A DNA stretch of 23,653 bases from a virus. Position numbers and translations under genes: made by a program. Below the pieces are notes generated by a model that was not told the DNA's origin, did no database searches, and worked only from the letters and a program-made list of their open reading frames with translations. Below, piece by piece: positions 1-6,253 of this stretch (within the stretch, counting starts at the first letter, position 1; each line of letters begins with the position of its first letter). Location of the stretch: positions 1-23,653 of IMG/VR virus record IMGVR_UViG_3300043313_000216; one strand, written 5' to 3'.

Positions 1-314
1 TTGTCGCGGGTACTGGATCGCATTTCGTGGGGGAATGCTTCATCGATGCGCCTCATGCCTGAATGTGGAGTGACTGCTTCCCAGATGGCCTTGCGGCCCT
101 GGGCATATTCGGGGAGGCAATGCCAGTAGTTGCCGGGCCGTTCCATCATCGCCATTGCGGTGGCGTGCAGGCAGATCTCGTCCTTGCCGGCGCGGCGGTG
201 CCAGACTGCGACGGCGCGCTTGCCGCCGCGCATCAGGTAGCGCCACAGGTTCTTCTGATGCTCGCGAGGTCGCCAGCGCCGGTGCGGCATGTCGATCTCG
301 ACGAGGGCGTTCAT
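1..314 (-). CDS. Terminase large subunit, N-terminal part (runs off left edge)
   Basis: The visible 104 residues are the start of the ATP-driven motor that packages DNA into the prohead. Near residues 38-46 the peptide reads VWHRRAGKDE, the Walker A-type RRxGK signature of phage terminase ATPases, followed by a hydrophobic helix with AMAMME and then PGNYWHCLPEYAQGRKAIW, typical of the adenine-binding and strand-2 region. The ATG at 314 overlaps the stop of the gene before it (ATGA), which fixes the start and fits a small/large terminase pair. Walker B and the nuclease domain lie outside the window. The family is clear from the motif; which packaging type it is (cos, pac or direct repeats) cannot be told from this fragment. 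Confidence 0.9.
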   Translation of the reverse strand, partial: MNALVEIDMPHRRWRPREHQKNLWRYLMRGGKRAVAVWHRRAGKDEICLHATAMAMMERPGNYWHCLPEYAQGRKAIWEAVTPHSGMRRIDEAFPHEMRSSTRD

Positions 315-550
315 TCGTCATCGTCCTCTAGCATTTTCCTCAACGTGACTTTGATCTCGCCCTTGATTTCGTGGGTCTGGTCTTGCGCTGGCTTGCCCCA
401 GCCGCGGTCCATCAGCATGCCGATCGCCTTCATCTTTAGCTCGTCGTCGACGTCTGGCCCATTGGCCCAGCCGGCGAGCGTCCGCACGTTGGCCTCGGTG
501 TAGGACCGGCATAGTGACTTGAGCCAGTTTGCGTCTTTTATTTCAGCCAC
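311..550 (-). CDS. Probable terminase small subunit-like protein
   Basis: A 79-residue protein that would recognise phage DNA and pass it to the large terminase. The stretch DELKMKAIGMLMDRGWGKPAQ (about residues 36-56) resembles the helical segment ending in LDRGYGKP that is common in small proteins encoded just before large terminases in proteobacterial phages. The C-terminus is acidic (LEDDDE) and its stop overlaps the large-subunit start. I chose the GTG at 550 rather than the ATGs further upstream because it lies inside the end of the preceding gene (8-bp overlap) and has the purine-rich GGAGGAGGGGAGG about 15 bases upstream; an upstream start would run through the preceding coiled-coil gene. 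No DNA-binding fold is obvious from sequence alone. Confidence 0.6.
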   Translation of the reverse strand: MAEIKDANWLKSLCRSYTEANVRTLAGWANGPDVDDELKMKAIGMLMDRGWGKPAQDQTHEIKGEIKVTLRKMLEDDDE

Positions 551-716
551 TTGACACGGGGGATTGCCTCCCCTCCTCCAGTTTGGCCACGCGATCACGC
601 AGCCGTGATAGTTCATCGGCGATGTGTTGGATGGTTTCGTCGAGGCGCACGGTGATGCGGGCCTCCAGCTCACGCATTTCGGCGTCGACGATACTGATGA
701 TTTTAGCGTTGCTCAT
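543..716 (-). CDS. Small coiled-coil protein (57 aa)
   Basis: Reads MSNAKIISIVDAEMREL at the start and continues with heptad-like spacing of I, L and V (TVRLDETIQHIADELSRLRDRVAKLEEG), so a single long amphipathic helix or coiled coil is likely. The ATG at 716 follows an AAGG ribosome site. The end overlaps the GTG start of the terminase small-subunit-like gene, so the two are probably translated together. It may be an oligomerisation partner in packaging, but nothing in the sequence shows that directly. No family recognised. Confidence 0.6.
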   Translation of the reverse strand: MSNAKIISIVDAEMRELEARITVRLDETIQHIADELSRLRDRVAKLEEGRQSPVSSG

Positions 717-788
717 GCGCAGGCCTTACGGCTGCGTGTGGGCGCCCTGCGGTGTGGAACATGCGCCTACGGCATGGCTGGCGTCAAG

Positions 789-1364
789 TCATTGGAACGC
801 CGGGATATCGTCGATTGCATCGTCGAGGCTGACGCCCTCCGGGACGCCTTGCAGGGGATCTTCGATGTTCTGGCGGCGGATGGCGACCACCTCGGCGCCT
901 GGGAAGACGATCTTGGTGTCGACCACCGTGCGGTAGTTTTCGAGCATGAGGCCGATTTCTTCGAGGGTGTAGACCACCAGGCGGCGTTCCCGGTTGATCT
1001 CGACGCCGTCCTCGTAGCTGCGCACGATGGCTGCCACGGTGCCATCGGCGAGGCCAACCTCCCAGACCACGGGGGACAGTTTGGGCGCACCCACGGTCTC
1101 GGCTGCGAGGTTGAGGCCCCGGTACGCCGCGGTCATACGGGCGGCCTGGCGCTGGACCTCCTCCAGGGTACCGTGGTCGATCGCCTGGCGGTAGAGGAAA
1201 TCCTGGCGGTCGAACTTTTCCCGGAGCGGGGTATCGACCAGCAGGCGCAGCCGACCGGCACCCCAGCGCCGTTCCATTTCGATTGCAGTGGCGTCGGCGC
1301 CATCGATGGCCGCCTGGCCTGAGATGTAGGTTCCATAGGTGCCGTTTTTCCAGCAGCGGTTCAT
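789..1364 (-). CDS. Hypothetical phage protein (191 aa)
   Basis: Begins MNRCWKNGTYGTYISGQAAI and contains ERRWGAGRLRLLVDTPLREKFDRQ and EEVQRQAARMTAAYRGLNLAAE, then a likely beta-rich part (VVWEVGLADGTVAAIVRSYEDG, RRLVVYTLEEIGLMLENY) ending in an acidic tail with DDAIDDIPAF. The start at 1364 overlaps the upstream stop by ATGA. An in-frame extension upstream exists but would overlap the whole neighbouring gene, so I reject it. Similar proteins sit beside terminase small subunits in alphaproteobacterial phages as far as I recall, but I cannot assign a function. No membrane segment or signal peptide. Confidence 0.6.
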   Translation of the reverse strand: MNRCWKNGTYGTYISGQAAIDGADATAIEMERRWGAGRLRLLVDTPLREKFDRQDFLYRQAIDHGTLEEVQRQAARMTAAYRGLNLAAETVGAPKLSPVVWEVGLADGTVAAIVRSYEDGVEINRERRLVVYTLEEIGLMLENYRTVVDTKIVFPGAEVVAIRRQNIEDPLQGVPEGVSLDDAIDDIPAFQ

Positions 1365-1594
1365 ACGCAGCCTCCAAATTCGACGGGCTCGGTTGCCTTG
1401 CCGCCCTCTTGTCGCCGCCAATTGCCGTCCGTGCCGCGGTAGAGGCGGTGGGACAGTTCGCCGTGGATCGAGACATCGAAGGTCAAGACCCAAGGGTCGA
1501 GGCGTTGCATCAGCCTGACGCAGTCGCCGTCGATCATCCTGACGTCCAGCGCCAAGGTGCCTTCGCGATTATCAAAGTCGTAATCCAGGTTCAT
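1361..1594 (-). CDS. Hypothetical protein (77 aa)
   Basis: Starts MNLDYDFDNREGTLALDVRM after a strong GAGGAAGG ribosome site and ends in EPVEFGGCV. The alternating hydrophobic and polar pattern (TLALDVRMIDGDCVRL, PWVLTFDVSIHGE) suggests a small beta-rich fold. Its stop overlaps the next start by ATGA and its own start lies inside the end of the preceding gene (23-bp overlap), which supports it being a real member of the leftward operon. Function unknown. Confidence 0.55.
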   Translation of the reverse strand: MNLDYDFDNREGTLALDVRMIDGDCVRLMQRLDPWVLTFDVSIHGELSHRLYRGTDGNWRRQEGGKATEPVEFGGCV

Positions 1595-1778
1595 TTGCCT
1601 TCCTCTTTCTGTTCTTGTGACTGACCCTCATAATCTCCTGATCCAGCAGTCTGCTTTGATGGGTTAGGATTGCCCGCCTGTGCTTGGGATGAGGGTCGTC
1701 CGACCGCTGGAAGGTCGCCTTGATCTGTTTGAGAATGGCGTTTCGTTTGTCTACCAAGGCCCTGACTTTTTCGTGCAT
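1572..1778 (-). CDS. Basic helical hypothetical protein (68 aa)
   Basis: A Lys/Arg-rich, mostly helical small protein (MHEKVRALVDKRNAILKQ at the start, VSHKNRKRKANEPG near the end) with no recognised family. I chose the ATG at 1778 because GGAGGAAGG lies directly upstream; the in-frame ATG at 1799 is inside that ribosome-site region and has no clear site of its own. It is the first gene after the 235-bp repeat-rich intergenic region, so it probably leads a sub-operon running to the terminase. The basic charge is compatible with nucleic-acid binding, but that is inference only. Confidence 0.5.
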   Translation of the reverse strand: MHEKVRALVDKRNAILKQIKATFQRSDDPHPKHRRAILTHQSRLLDQEIMRVSHKNRKRKANEPGLRL

Positions 1779-1810
1779 CTGCCTTCCTCCATTTTTCAAA
1801 ACGTTCCGGA

Positions 1811-1825
1811 CGCTACGCTACGCTA
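1811..1825. repeat. Three tandem CGCTA pentamers
   Basis: CGCTA is repeated three times head to tail, followed by a degenerate fourth unit CGCAC up to 1830. It abuts the long inverted repeat at 1830-1869 and may be part of the same origin or regulatory element, or may simply be slippage-prone DNA. Confidence 0.7.
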
Positions 1826-1829
1826 CGCA

Positions 1830-1869
1830 CTGGAACGAACGCCTGCTCAGAACAGGCGGTTCGTTCCAG
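1830..1869. other. Long inverted repeat / cruciform in the intergenic region
   Basis: The left arm CTGGAACGAACGCCTG (1830-1845) pairs with the right arm CAGGCGGTTCGTTCCAG (1853-1869) through 16 base pairs with one extra G; the loop is CTCAGAA. Each arm contains one copy of the CGTTCCA motif. No T-run follows on either strand, so a standard intrinsic terminator is unlikely. A protein-binding site or single-strand initiation hairpin fits better. Confidence 0.75.
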
Positions 1870-2013
1870 GCAACTCGTAACATCGTTCCACAACTGTTTT
1901 CAATAACTTACCATTATTTTTTATATGCTTTTGAACGTATCGTTCCAGTGGAACGAAATGGCCTTCCAGCACCCCTTTGCCGTTCCACAAAATCGTTCCA
2001 CTTTTTGCGGTAG

Positions 2014-4083
2014 CTAAACACCGGCAATACCAGGGTCATCCTCTAGTTCTTTGCGTCCTTTTGCGGTGATGCGGAACTTGGTTCCACGGCGTTCCAGCAG
2101 CTTCTCCTCGACCAACCCACTGCAGATCCTGAACACCTTGGACTTCTGCGGTCGACCGTTGCTGTCGAGGAAACTGCAGACTGTGGCGATGCCGGCGATC
2201 GAGATCTTGCGGTTGATGTTGATGGCGCGCAGGACGAGGCTCTCGTCGCTCTCCTGTCGCCCCTCGGCCAACTGCAGGGACAGTTCCGAAACAGGCTTGG
2301 CGACTACGGAGGGCATCAGGCGCCCCTCGGCGTCAACCACCTTGTCACTGTCGGCAACGTCAAGTTCAAAGGCAAGGGGTTCAAACTCAGGCCCCCTGAA
2401 CTTACCGAGCCAGTGCAGGGTGAGTTGCTTCTCGGCGTTGGCCCAGAGTGTCAGGTTGCCGTCGACCTCATTGAGGAAGGCTGACCCGCCCATGGGCAGC
2501 AGGTTGTCCCTAGCGGCGTTCTTGATGGGGTGGCAGCACACCAGCACGGCCGGCTTGCCGGGTAGGAAGGTCAGGCGCCGCAGCACCCTGGCGTAGGCGC
2601 CCTGCTGACTGTTGGAGTTGGTTTCGTCGCCCCTGAAGTAGGCCGCGGCGGTGTCGACAATGACCATGATCAGGTCACCGATCTCAGCCGCCGCTGCCTC
2701 GATCACGACCATCTGGGCCGCGATGTCGATTACGCCGGCCACGAACCGCATCTTGATCTTGGCGGCGTCAAAACCCCAGTAGTCGGCCAGTACCAGGAAC
2801 CGGGCGCGGATGTCGTCGGGGTTCTCGCCAGCCAGGATCAGGACGGTACCCCCCTTGACCTCCTGCCCGTGCATGGGGAGGGCGCGGGCAATCGTCTGGG
2901 CCATGTACATGGCGACGGCGGTCTTGCCGTGCCCCGTGCGCGCCGTCAGGCTGTAGAGGTATCCCCTCTGGAGTATGCCATCAATCAGATAGGCCGGAGG
3001 CGTGAAACCCGCCACGAACTGCGCCGCGGTCAGCACCAGCGGCAGCGGTTGGCCGGTGGCCGGGTCAACCTGCAGGGCCGCCTCCGGCTCGGGTTCGAAC
3101 TCCCCCGGCTTGGGCTTGGCCGCCTCCTCGGCGACCTTCGTGTCCCACTTCTTGACCGCGCGGCGCCACTTGTTGGCGAACAGGCTCGGACCCCGGCCCT
3201 CCTCCTCCAGCCGCTCGGTATTGTTTCTGGCGTCGTCGGGGAGCCGGGAGCGGGTATTGCGCTCATAGTCGGCCCACACCGCGTCCCTGTCGCTGTTGCT
3301 TGGCGGGATCGGGCTGTCGCGGCGCAGGCCGATCACGGCAGCCCACACCAGTTTGGTCATATACTCTTCGCGGCCGTCGATTTGGTTGCCGAAGGCGTCC
3401 TGTTCGAAGCCTGGGGATGCCGTGTTAATTTTTCCGGTTCCATTTGTGACACCCCCATACCGCTCGACCAGCGCCTCGATTGCCTCCAGCAGCCACTCCG
3501 GGGCGTCGGCGATCGGCACCTCCCACGGGGCGCGGCCGGGTAGCCACTCGTAATCCCGCCCGCTCTCGTGGCGGCTCGGCGGCAGCATGGCGAAGCCACC
3601 CTGGCCGCGGATGTCGATATTGATGCTGGTCTTGTTGGTCGGGGCGACCCAGTCGGCTGGCGCCCGGAACAGCTTCTGACGGCCCCCGCCGCCGGTGCGC
3701 TGCTCGACCGTCTCGATGTCCAGGCCGTTGTTGTGTAGCTCGAGCAGTCCATGCCACCAGCCCTCGGCCTCCGGCCCCTTCTGGTCGTCGAGGTCGGTGA
3801 CGAACACGTTGCCTGAGCAGCGACCGGTCAGGATACCCATGTTCTGGCGCCTGGCGTGATCCCCCGTGGGGCCGTACCAGCGATCGAAGGTGAATTGCGG
3901 GACAATCTCGTTTTGCAGTTCAGCCCATCGCTTCAGGTCGGGCATCTTCCACTGCCCGCCCTTCACGGCATCCTTGGCCGGCACCACCTGCAGCAGGTAG
4001 GCGCGATACATCACGGCCCATTCCGCCGGCGATGCGAAATCAGGATCAAAGTTGGAACGGTTGTCGTTTTCAGGTATATCCAT
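2014..4083 (-). CDS. Bifunctional primase-polymerase / RepA-like helicase
   Basis: A 689-residue replication protein. Residues about 20-210 look like a prim-pol primase domain: NMGILTGRCSGNVFVTDLDD (81-100) with the acidic DxD-type metal site, then IDIRGQGGFAMLPPSRHESG (156-175). Residues about 350-580 are a RecA-type hexameric helicase/AAA_25-like ATPase: Walker A TGHGKT (383-388), GENPDD sensor-like loop (419-424), Walker B with VIVDT (474-478), and CCHPIK (516-521). Residues about 605-680 resemble a winged helix (NGRPQKSKVFRICSGLVEEKLL). It would unwind and prime phage DNA, and lies directly beside the iteron-like array at 1802-2000. No DNA polymerase gene is visible in the window, so the phage may use host polymerase or encode one elsewhere. 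Confidence 0.88.
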   Translation of the reverse strand: MDIPENDNRSNFDPDFASPAEWAVMYRAYLLQVVPAKDAVKGGQWKMPDLKRWAELQNEIVPQFTFDRWYGPTGDHARRQNMGILTGRCSGNVFVTDLDDQKGPEAEGWWHGLLELHNNGLDIETVEQRTGGGGRQKLFRAPADWVAPTNKTSINIDIRGQGGFAMLPPSRHESGRDYEWLPGRAPWEVPIADAPEWLLEAIEALVERYGGVTNGTGKINTASPGFEQDAFGNQIDGREEYMTKLVWAAVIGLRRDSPIPPSNSDRDAVWADYERNTRSRLPDDARNNTERLEEEGRGPSLFANKWRRAVKKWDTKVAEEAAKPKPGEFEPEPEAALQVDPATGQPLPLVLTAAQFVAGFTPPAYLIDGILQRGYLYSLTARTGHGKTAVAMYMAQTIARALPMHGQEVKGGTVLILAGENPDDIRARFLVLADYWGFDAAKIKMRFVAGVIDIAAQMVVIEAAAAEIGDLIMVIVDTAAAYFRGDETNSNSQQGAYARVLRRLTFLPGKPAVLVCCHPIKNAARDNLLPMGGSAFLNEVDGNLTLWANAEKQLTLHWLGKFRGPEFEPLAFELDVADSDKVVDAEGRLMPSVVAKPVSELSLQLAEGRQESDESLVLRAININRKISIAGIATVCSFLDSNGRPQKSKVFRICSGLVEEKLLERRGTKFRITAKGRKELEDDPGIAGV

Positions 4084-4124
4084 GGGTGAGCCTGTATGAC
4101 GGGTAAGAGCAGAATACGGGTGAT

Positions 4125-4163
4125 GGCCGGGCAGGGTGTGAAGACCCGCCCGGCCACCTTTTT
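4125..4163 (+). terminator. Hairpin plus T-run, oriented against the operon
   Basis: GGCCGGGC-A-GGGT (4125-4137) pairs with ACCC-GCCCGGCC (4144-4155) with a single bulge and the six-base loop GTGAAG, followed on the + strand by ACCTTTTTA. This has the shape of an intrinsic terminator for rightward transcription, yet both flanking genes run leftward. Leftward RNA would still form the hairpin but with no U-run behind it. Confidence 0.55.
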
Positions 4164-4176
4164 ACCCTAGACCCGT

Positions 4177-4887
4177 TCAGCCGAAATCGTCAGCAATATT
4201 CGCCTCGGCGACAGGCGTATTGACCTTTGGTACAGGTGCCGAGCCGCCGGTCGAGGGGTAGGCGCCATTGGACTTGAGCGACGCCGTGGCCTGCGACGGC
4301 ACCACCGCCGGCCTGGCCTTGGGGACAAACACCAGATCCTTCCGTGGAGCCCAGCCACTGATACGGAACGTCGGGTGATAGTTGGTCGTTTGCCGCGCCC
4401 CGGATCCCGACTTGACCGCGGCGATCTTCTCGACCGTCAGCACCGGCAACTTGCCGGGGTTGGCATCCCTGCCCGCCAGATAATGCGGGTAGATATGCTC
4501 GATCGCCGCCAGCCACGCTTTTGATGTGCCGGCAATCTCCCGCACCGGCTCGTCGCCGCCGCAGTCGTTCGACAGCTTGAGCATGATCCGCACACCGTAC
4601 TTGTGTTGCTCGGTTGGCTGCGGCGGCACCGGATCCCCCATCCGCACCATCTGAAAGTCCGGCGCGATGCCGGGAACGAACAGGATATTGCCGACCTCGA
4701 TGTTTTCCAGATCGGCAATGAACTTGATCGTCTGGGTAATGTCGACCTCGTCGTTGATGTAATTACCGTCAGTGTCCTGCGTGCGGTCGACCCGGAAGAA
4801 CCTTCCGGCCTTGGCATTATACTTCACAACCGGGATGATTTCGCCATTGCCCGATGCCGTCTCCGGAAATCCAAATATGTTCGCCAT
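4177..4887 (-). CDS. Probable ssDNA-binding / replication accessory protein
   Basis: A 236-residue soluble protein starting MANIFGFPETASGNGEIIPV after an AAGGA ribosome site; a longer in-frame start at 4941 lacks support. The middle is beta-rich (YGVRIMLKLSND, YHPTFRISGWAPRKDLVFVP), the C-terminal 45 residues are Pro/Ala/Ser-rich, and the protein ends in ANIADDFG. A flexible linker with a short acidic, Phe-containing tip is the hallmark of single-stranded DNA-binding proteins such as bacterial SSB and T7 gp2.5, where the tip recruits partners. Its place between an exonuclease and a primase/helicase fits. I cannot place it in a named family, so the ssDNA role is inference. Confidence 0.5.
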   Translation of the reverse strand: MANIFGFPETASGNGEIIPVVKYNAKAGRFFRVDRTQDTDGNYINDEVDITQTIKFIADLENIEVGNILFVPGIAPDFQMVRMGDPVPPQPTEQHKYGVRIMLKLSNDCGGDEPVREIAGTSKAWLAAIEHIYPHYLAGRDANPGKLPVLTVEKIAAVKSGSGARQTTNYHPTFRISGWAPRKDLVFVPKARPAVVPSQATASLKSNGAYPSTGGSAPVPKVNTPVAEANIADDFG

Positions 4888-4962
4888 TTCGCATTTTCCT
4901 TTTTCGCCAATTGCGCCGATAAGGTCCGGCCGCTCGACCACTCCGGATGTCCCGGAATTGGA

Positions 4963-5691
4963 TTAGATTTTCCACGTTTCCCACGCGAACTGTCGCGCTG
5001 CGGGATCCGACCACAGGTAACTTTCCACGTCGGGCACGGTGATGCCAACAAAAAATGCCGGATCCTCCGACAATGCCATGAAGTTCTCCACGTTAATCGC
5101 CATCTGCCGCAGCGATGAACGATGCGCGGCGACGTTCTCGAGCGCGTAGCTCTCGACCTTCTTTGGCGTGACGTAGACCAGTAGCCCCGACCTGTTGCCG
5201 TTGCAATAATGCGCCACCTGCCGCGCGTGCGTCGCCTTGATCTCGGACGGCATCTTGTCGGTGGTCTTGAGATCCACCACCAGGCCATGGTGGTCCCATT
5301 CGAAATCGCTGTATCCCATGATGGGATACTGCAGCCCGTCCGGCTGCCAGGTGATCTGCGCCTGCACCCGGTCGGGGGCGCCGTACTCCCGCAACGCCTC
5401 CAGTCCGAAATTGACCATCTCCGGGATGCCGTCGCGCACCTTCTGGCGCCGGCTGTCGCCGGACAATGCGGTGAGGGCGTCGTAACGTGTCATGGCGATT
5501 TCGGTGCAGGCGGCGGCGTCGACCCACTCCTTCAGGCCATGCGCGACGCCGGCCTCCACCGCCGTGCCGCGGTGCATCTGCGGACTGCCCTGGCGCTTGA
5601 AGCCGAGAACCTTCTCGGCCACCCACATTGCCGGCGACATCGAGAACGTGTTCAGCGATGACGGCGAGTGGTGCGTAAAGTCGTTGATCAT
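4963..5691 (-). CDS. PD-(D/E)XK exonuclease (RecB/Cas4-like)
   Basis: A 242-residue nuclease probably used for recombination or end processing of replicating phage DNA. Family motifs are in order: HRGTAVE (40-46; the RG...E of motif I), IMGYSDFEWD (124-133, catalytic D129), VVDLKTT (138-144, D140 and K142 as the DxK pair) and ATHARQVAHY (153-162, the QxxxY motif). The ATG at 5691 has GGAG five to six bases upstream and overlaps the preceding stop by ATGA. Length fits phage RecB-type exonucleases. No iron-sulphur Cys set like that of Cas4 is visible, so a plain RecB-like exonuclease is favoured. It precedes the SSB-like gene, a common exonuclease plus ssDNA-protein recombination pair. Confidence 0.85.
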   Translation of the reverse strand: MINDFTHHSPSSLNTFSMSPAMWVAEKVLGFKRQGSPQMHRGTAVEAGVAHGLKEWVDAAACTEIAMTRYDALTALSGDSRRQKVRDGIPEMVNFGLEALREYGAPDRVQAQITWQPDGLQYPIMGYSDFEWDHHGLVVDLKTTDKMPSEIKATHARQVAHYCNGNRSGLLVYVTPKKVESYALENVAAHRSSLRQMAINVENFMALSEDPAFFVGITVPDVESYLWSDPAARQFAWETWKI

Positions 5692-5897
5692 GCAATCTCC
5701 AAAAATTTGCAAATGTCATCGAAGTCGGCTTCGACGTAGGTGCCTTCTTCTTCACTCTCGGAGCCAAAGTAAAAGATGGTAATGCCGTCGCGATGACCGG
5801 GCTGGATTGCCGTTACCCTCGCAAGATTGACTACAGTTGGTTTTTCATCGTTAAGACCATTGAATTTCCTGAAAAAGATTGTTTTGTCAGACGTCAT
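5688..5897 (-). CDS. Small acidic hypothetical protein (69 aa)
   Basis: Begins MTSDKTIFFRKFNG and carries VVNLARVTAIQP and ITIFYFGSESEEEGTYVEAD, then a helix DFDDICKFLEIA. The pattern (short strands, an acidic loop, a terminal helix) suggests a small alpha/beta fold. Both ends are fixed by ATGA overlaps, with the VRR-NUC gene upstream and the exonuclease gene downstream; longer in-frame starts would run through the nuclease gene. Wedged between two nucleases it may modulate one of them, but that is only suggested by position. Confidence 0.6.
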   Translation of the reverse strand: MTSDKTIFFRKFNGLNDEKPTVVNLARVTAIQPGHRDGITIFYFGSESEEEGTYVEADFDDICKFLEIA

Positions 5898-6253
5898 TTC
5901 AACACTCCCCATAGTTTCAGAATTTTCTCTGCCTCCTCGAATGATCGGGCAATGGCGTATGGATGCCCCAGCGCGAGGCAGATCTGCTGGAAATTCTTCT
6001 GCTCGATCGACTGCCGGCCGGTTTTGGTTTTCATCTCCATCCATGCCATCCTGCCGCCGGGGAGCATGACGCCGAGGTCGGCGAGGCCGGAGCGCAGGCC
6101 CTCGCGCTTCATCCTGGCGCCCATGCGCAAGGTGCGGATACCGGCGTTGGGGATCGAGAAGCAATAAAACGCGCCCTTCTTGCCCATGATCTCGAGCAGC
6201 TCGATCACCATCACCTGCAGCTTGTGCTCCTCGTCGCCGCGCTTCTTGATCAT
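5894..6253 (-). CDS. VRR-NUC domain nuclease
   Basis: A 119-residue single-domain nuclease of the VRR-NUC group within the PD-(D/E)XK superfamily, whose members cut branched DNA such as Holliday junctions or flaps. Visible signature: FSIPNAGIRTLRMGARMKREG (about 32-52), SGLADLGVMLP (55-65, D59), MAWMEMKTKTGRQS (69-82, E73 and K75) and the following Gln-rich helix (EQKNFQQ). The start at 6253 overlaps the GcrA-like stop by ATGA; upstream in-frame sequence belongs to the shadow of that gene. In phages such stand-alone enzymes usually act in recombination or in resolving DNA before packaging. Confidence 0.88.
   Translation of the reverse strand: MIKKRGDEEHKLQVMVIELLEIMGKKGAFYCFSIPNAGIRTLRMGARMKREGLRSGLADLGVMLPGGRMAWMEMKTKTGRQSIEQKNFQQICLALGHPYAIARSFEEAEKILKLWGVLK

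Larger units (their letters stand above)
1802..2000. repeat. CGTTCCA iteron-like array with AT-rich core (possible replication origin or operator cluster)
   Basis: Exact CGTTCCA copies, either strand, sit at 1831-1837 (-), 1862-1868 (+), 1884-1890 (+), 1941-1947 (+), 1949-1955 (-), 1981-1987 (+) and 1994-2000 (+), with a near copy CGTTCCG at 1802-1808 and one more inside the neighbouring gene at 2090-2096. Several share the longer form ATCGTTCCA. Copies 1941-1955 form a perfect palindrome CGTTCCA-G-TGGAACG. Between them, about 1891-1936 is strikingly AT-rich in a GC-rich genome. Iterons flanking an AT-rich unwinding element next to a primase/helicase gene is the classic layout of an initiator-dependent origin. 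A multi-site operator for a regulator is the main alternative. Confidence 0.6.

Noticed and set aside
40-321. A 93-residue frame starting at 321
   Set aside because: Pro/Arg-rich out-of-frame shadow of the terminase large subunit start, which has the Walker A motif in another frame.
624-1322. Long + strand open frames across 63-503 and 624-1322
   Set aside because: Antisense to coupled minus-strand genes (terminase start, coiled-coil and 191-aa genes) with consistent overlaps; no ribosome sites and no recognisable protein.
784-1476. A 230-residue minus-strand frame beginning MSRSTANCPT
   Set aside because: Pro/Arg/Gly-rich shadow of the 191-aa and 77-aa genes in another frame.
1830-1869. 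Intrinsic terminator
   Set aside because: Strong stem but no T-run on either strand, and the arms carry the iteron motif.
1802-2000. EcfG-type promoters (GGAAC-N16/17-CGTT), suggested by the many GGAACG and CGTTCC words
   Set aside because: I checked the pairs and found spacers of about 21, 25 and 26 rather than 16-17, so they do not fit the general-stress sigma consensus.
2869-3543. + strand frame of 224 codons inside the primase/helicase gene
   Set aside because: Antisense shadow of a gene with clear Walker A and prim-pol motifs.
4888-4962. tRNA-like D-arm sequence (GGTCGAGCGGC) in the short gap before the SSB-like gene
   Set aside because: No anticodon arm, T-arm or acceptor stem in the 75-bp gap.
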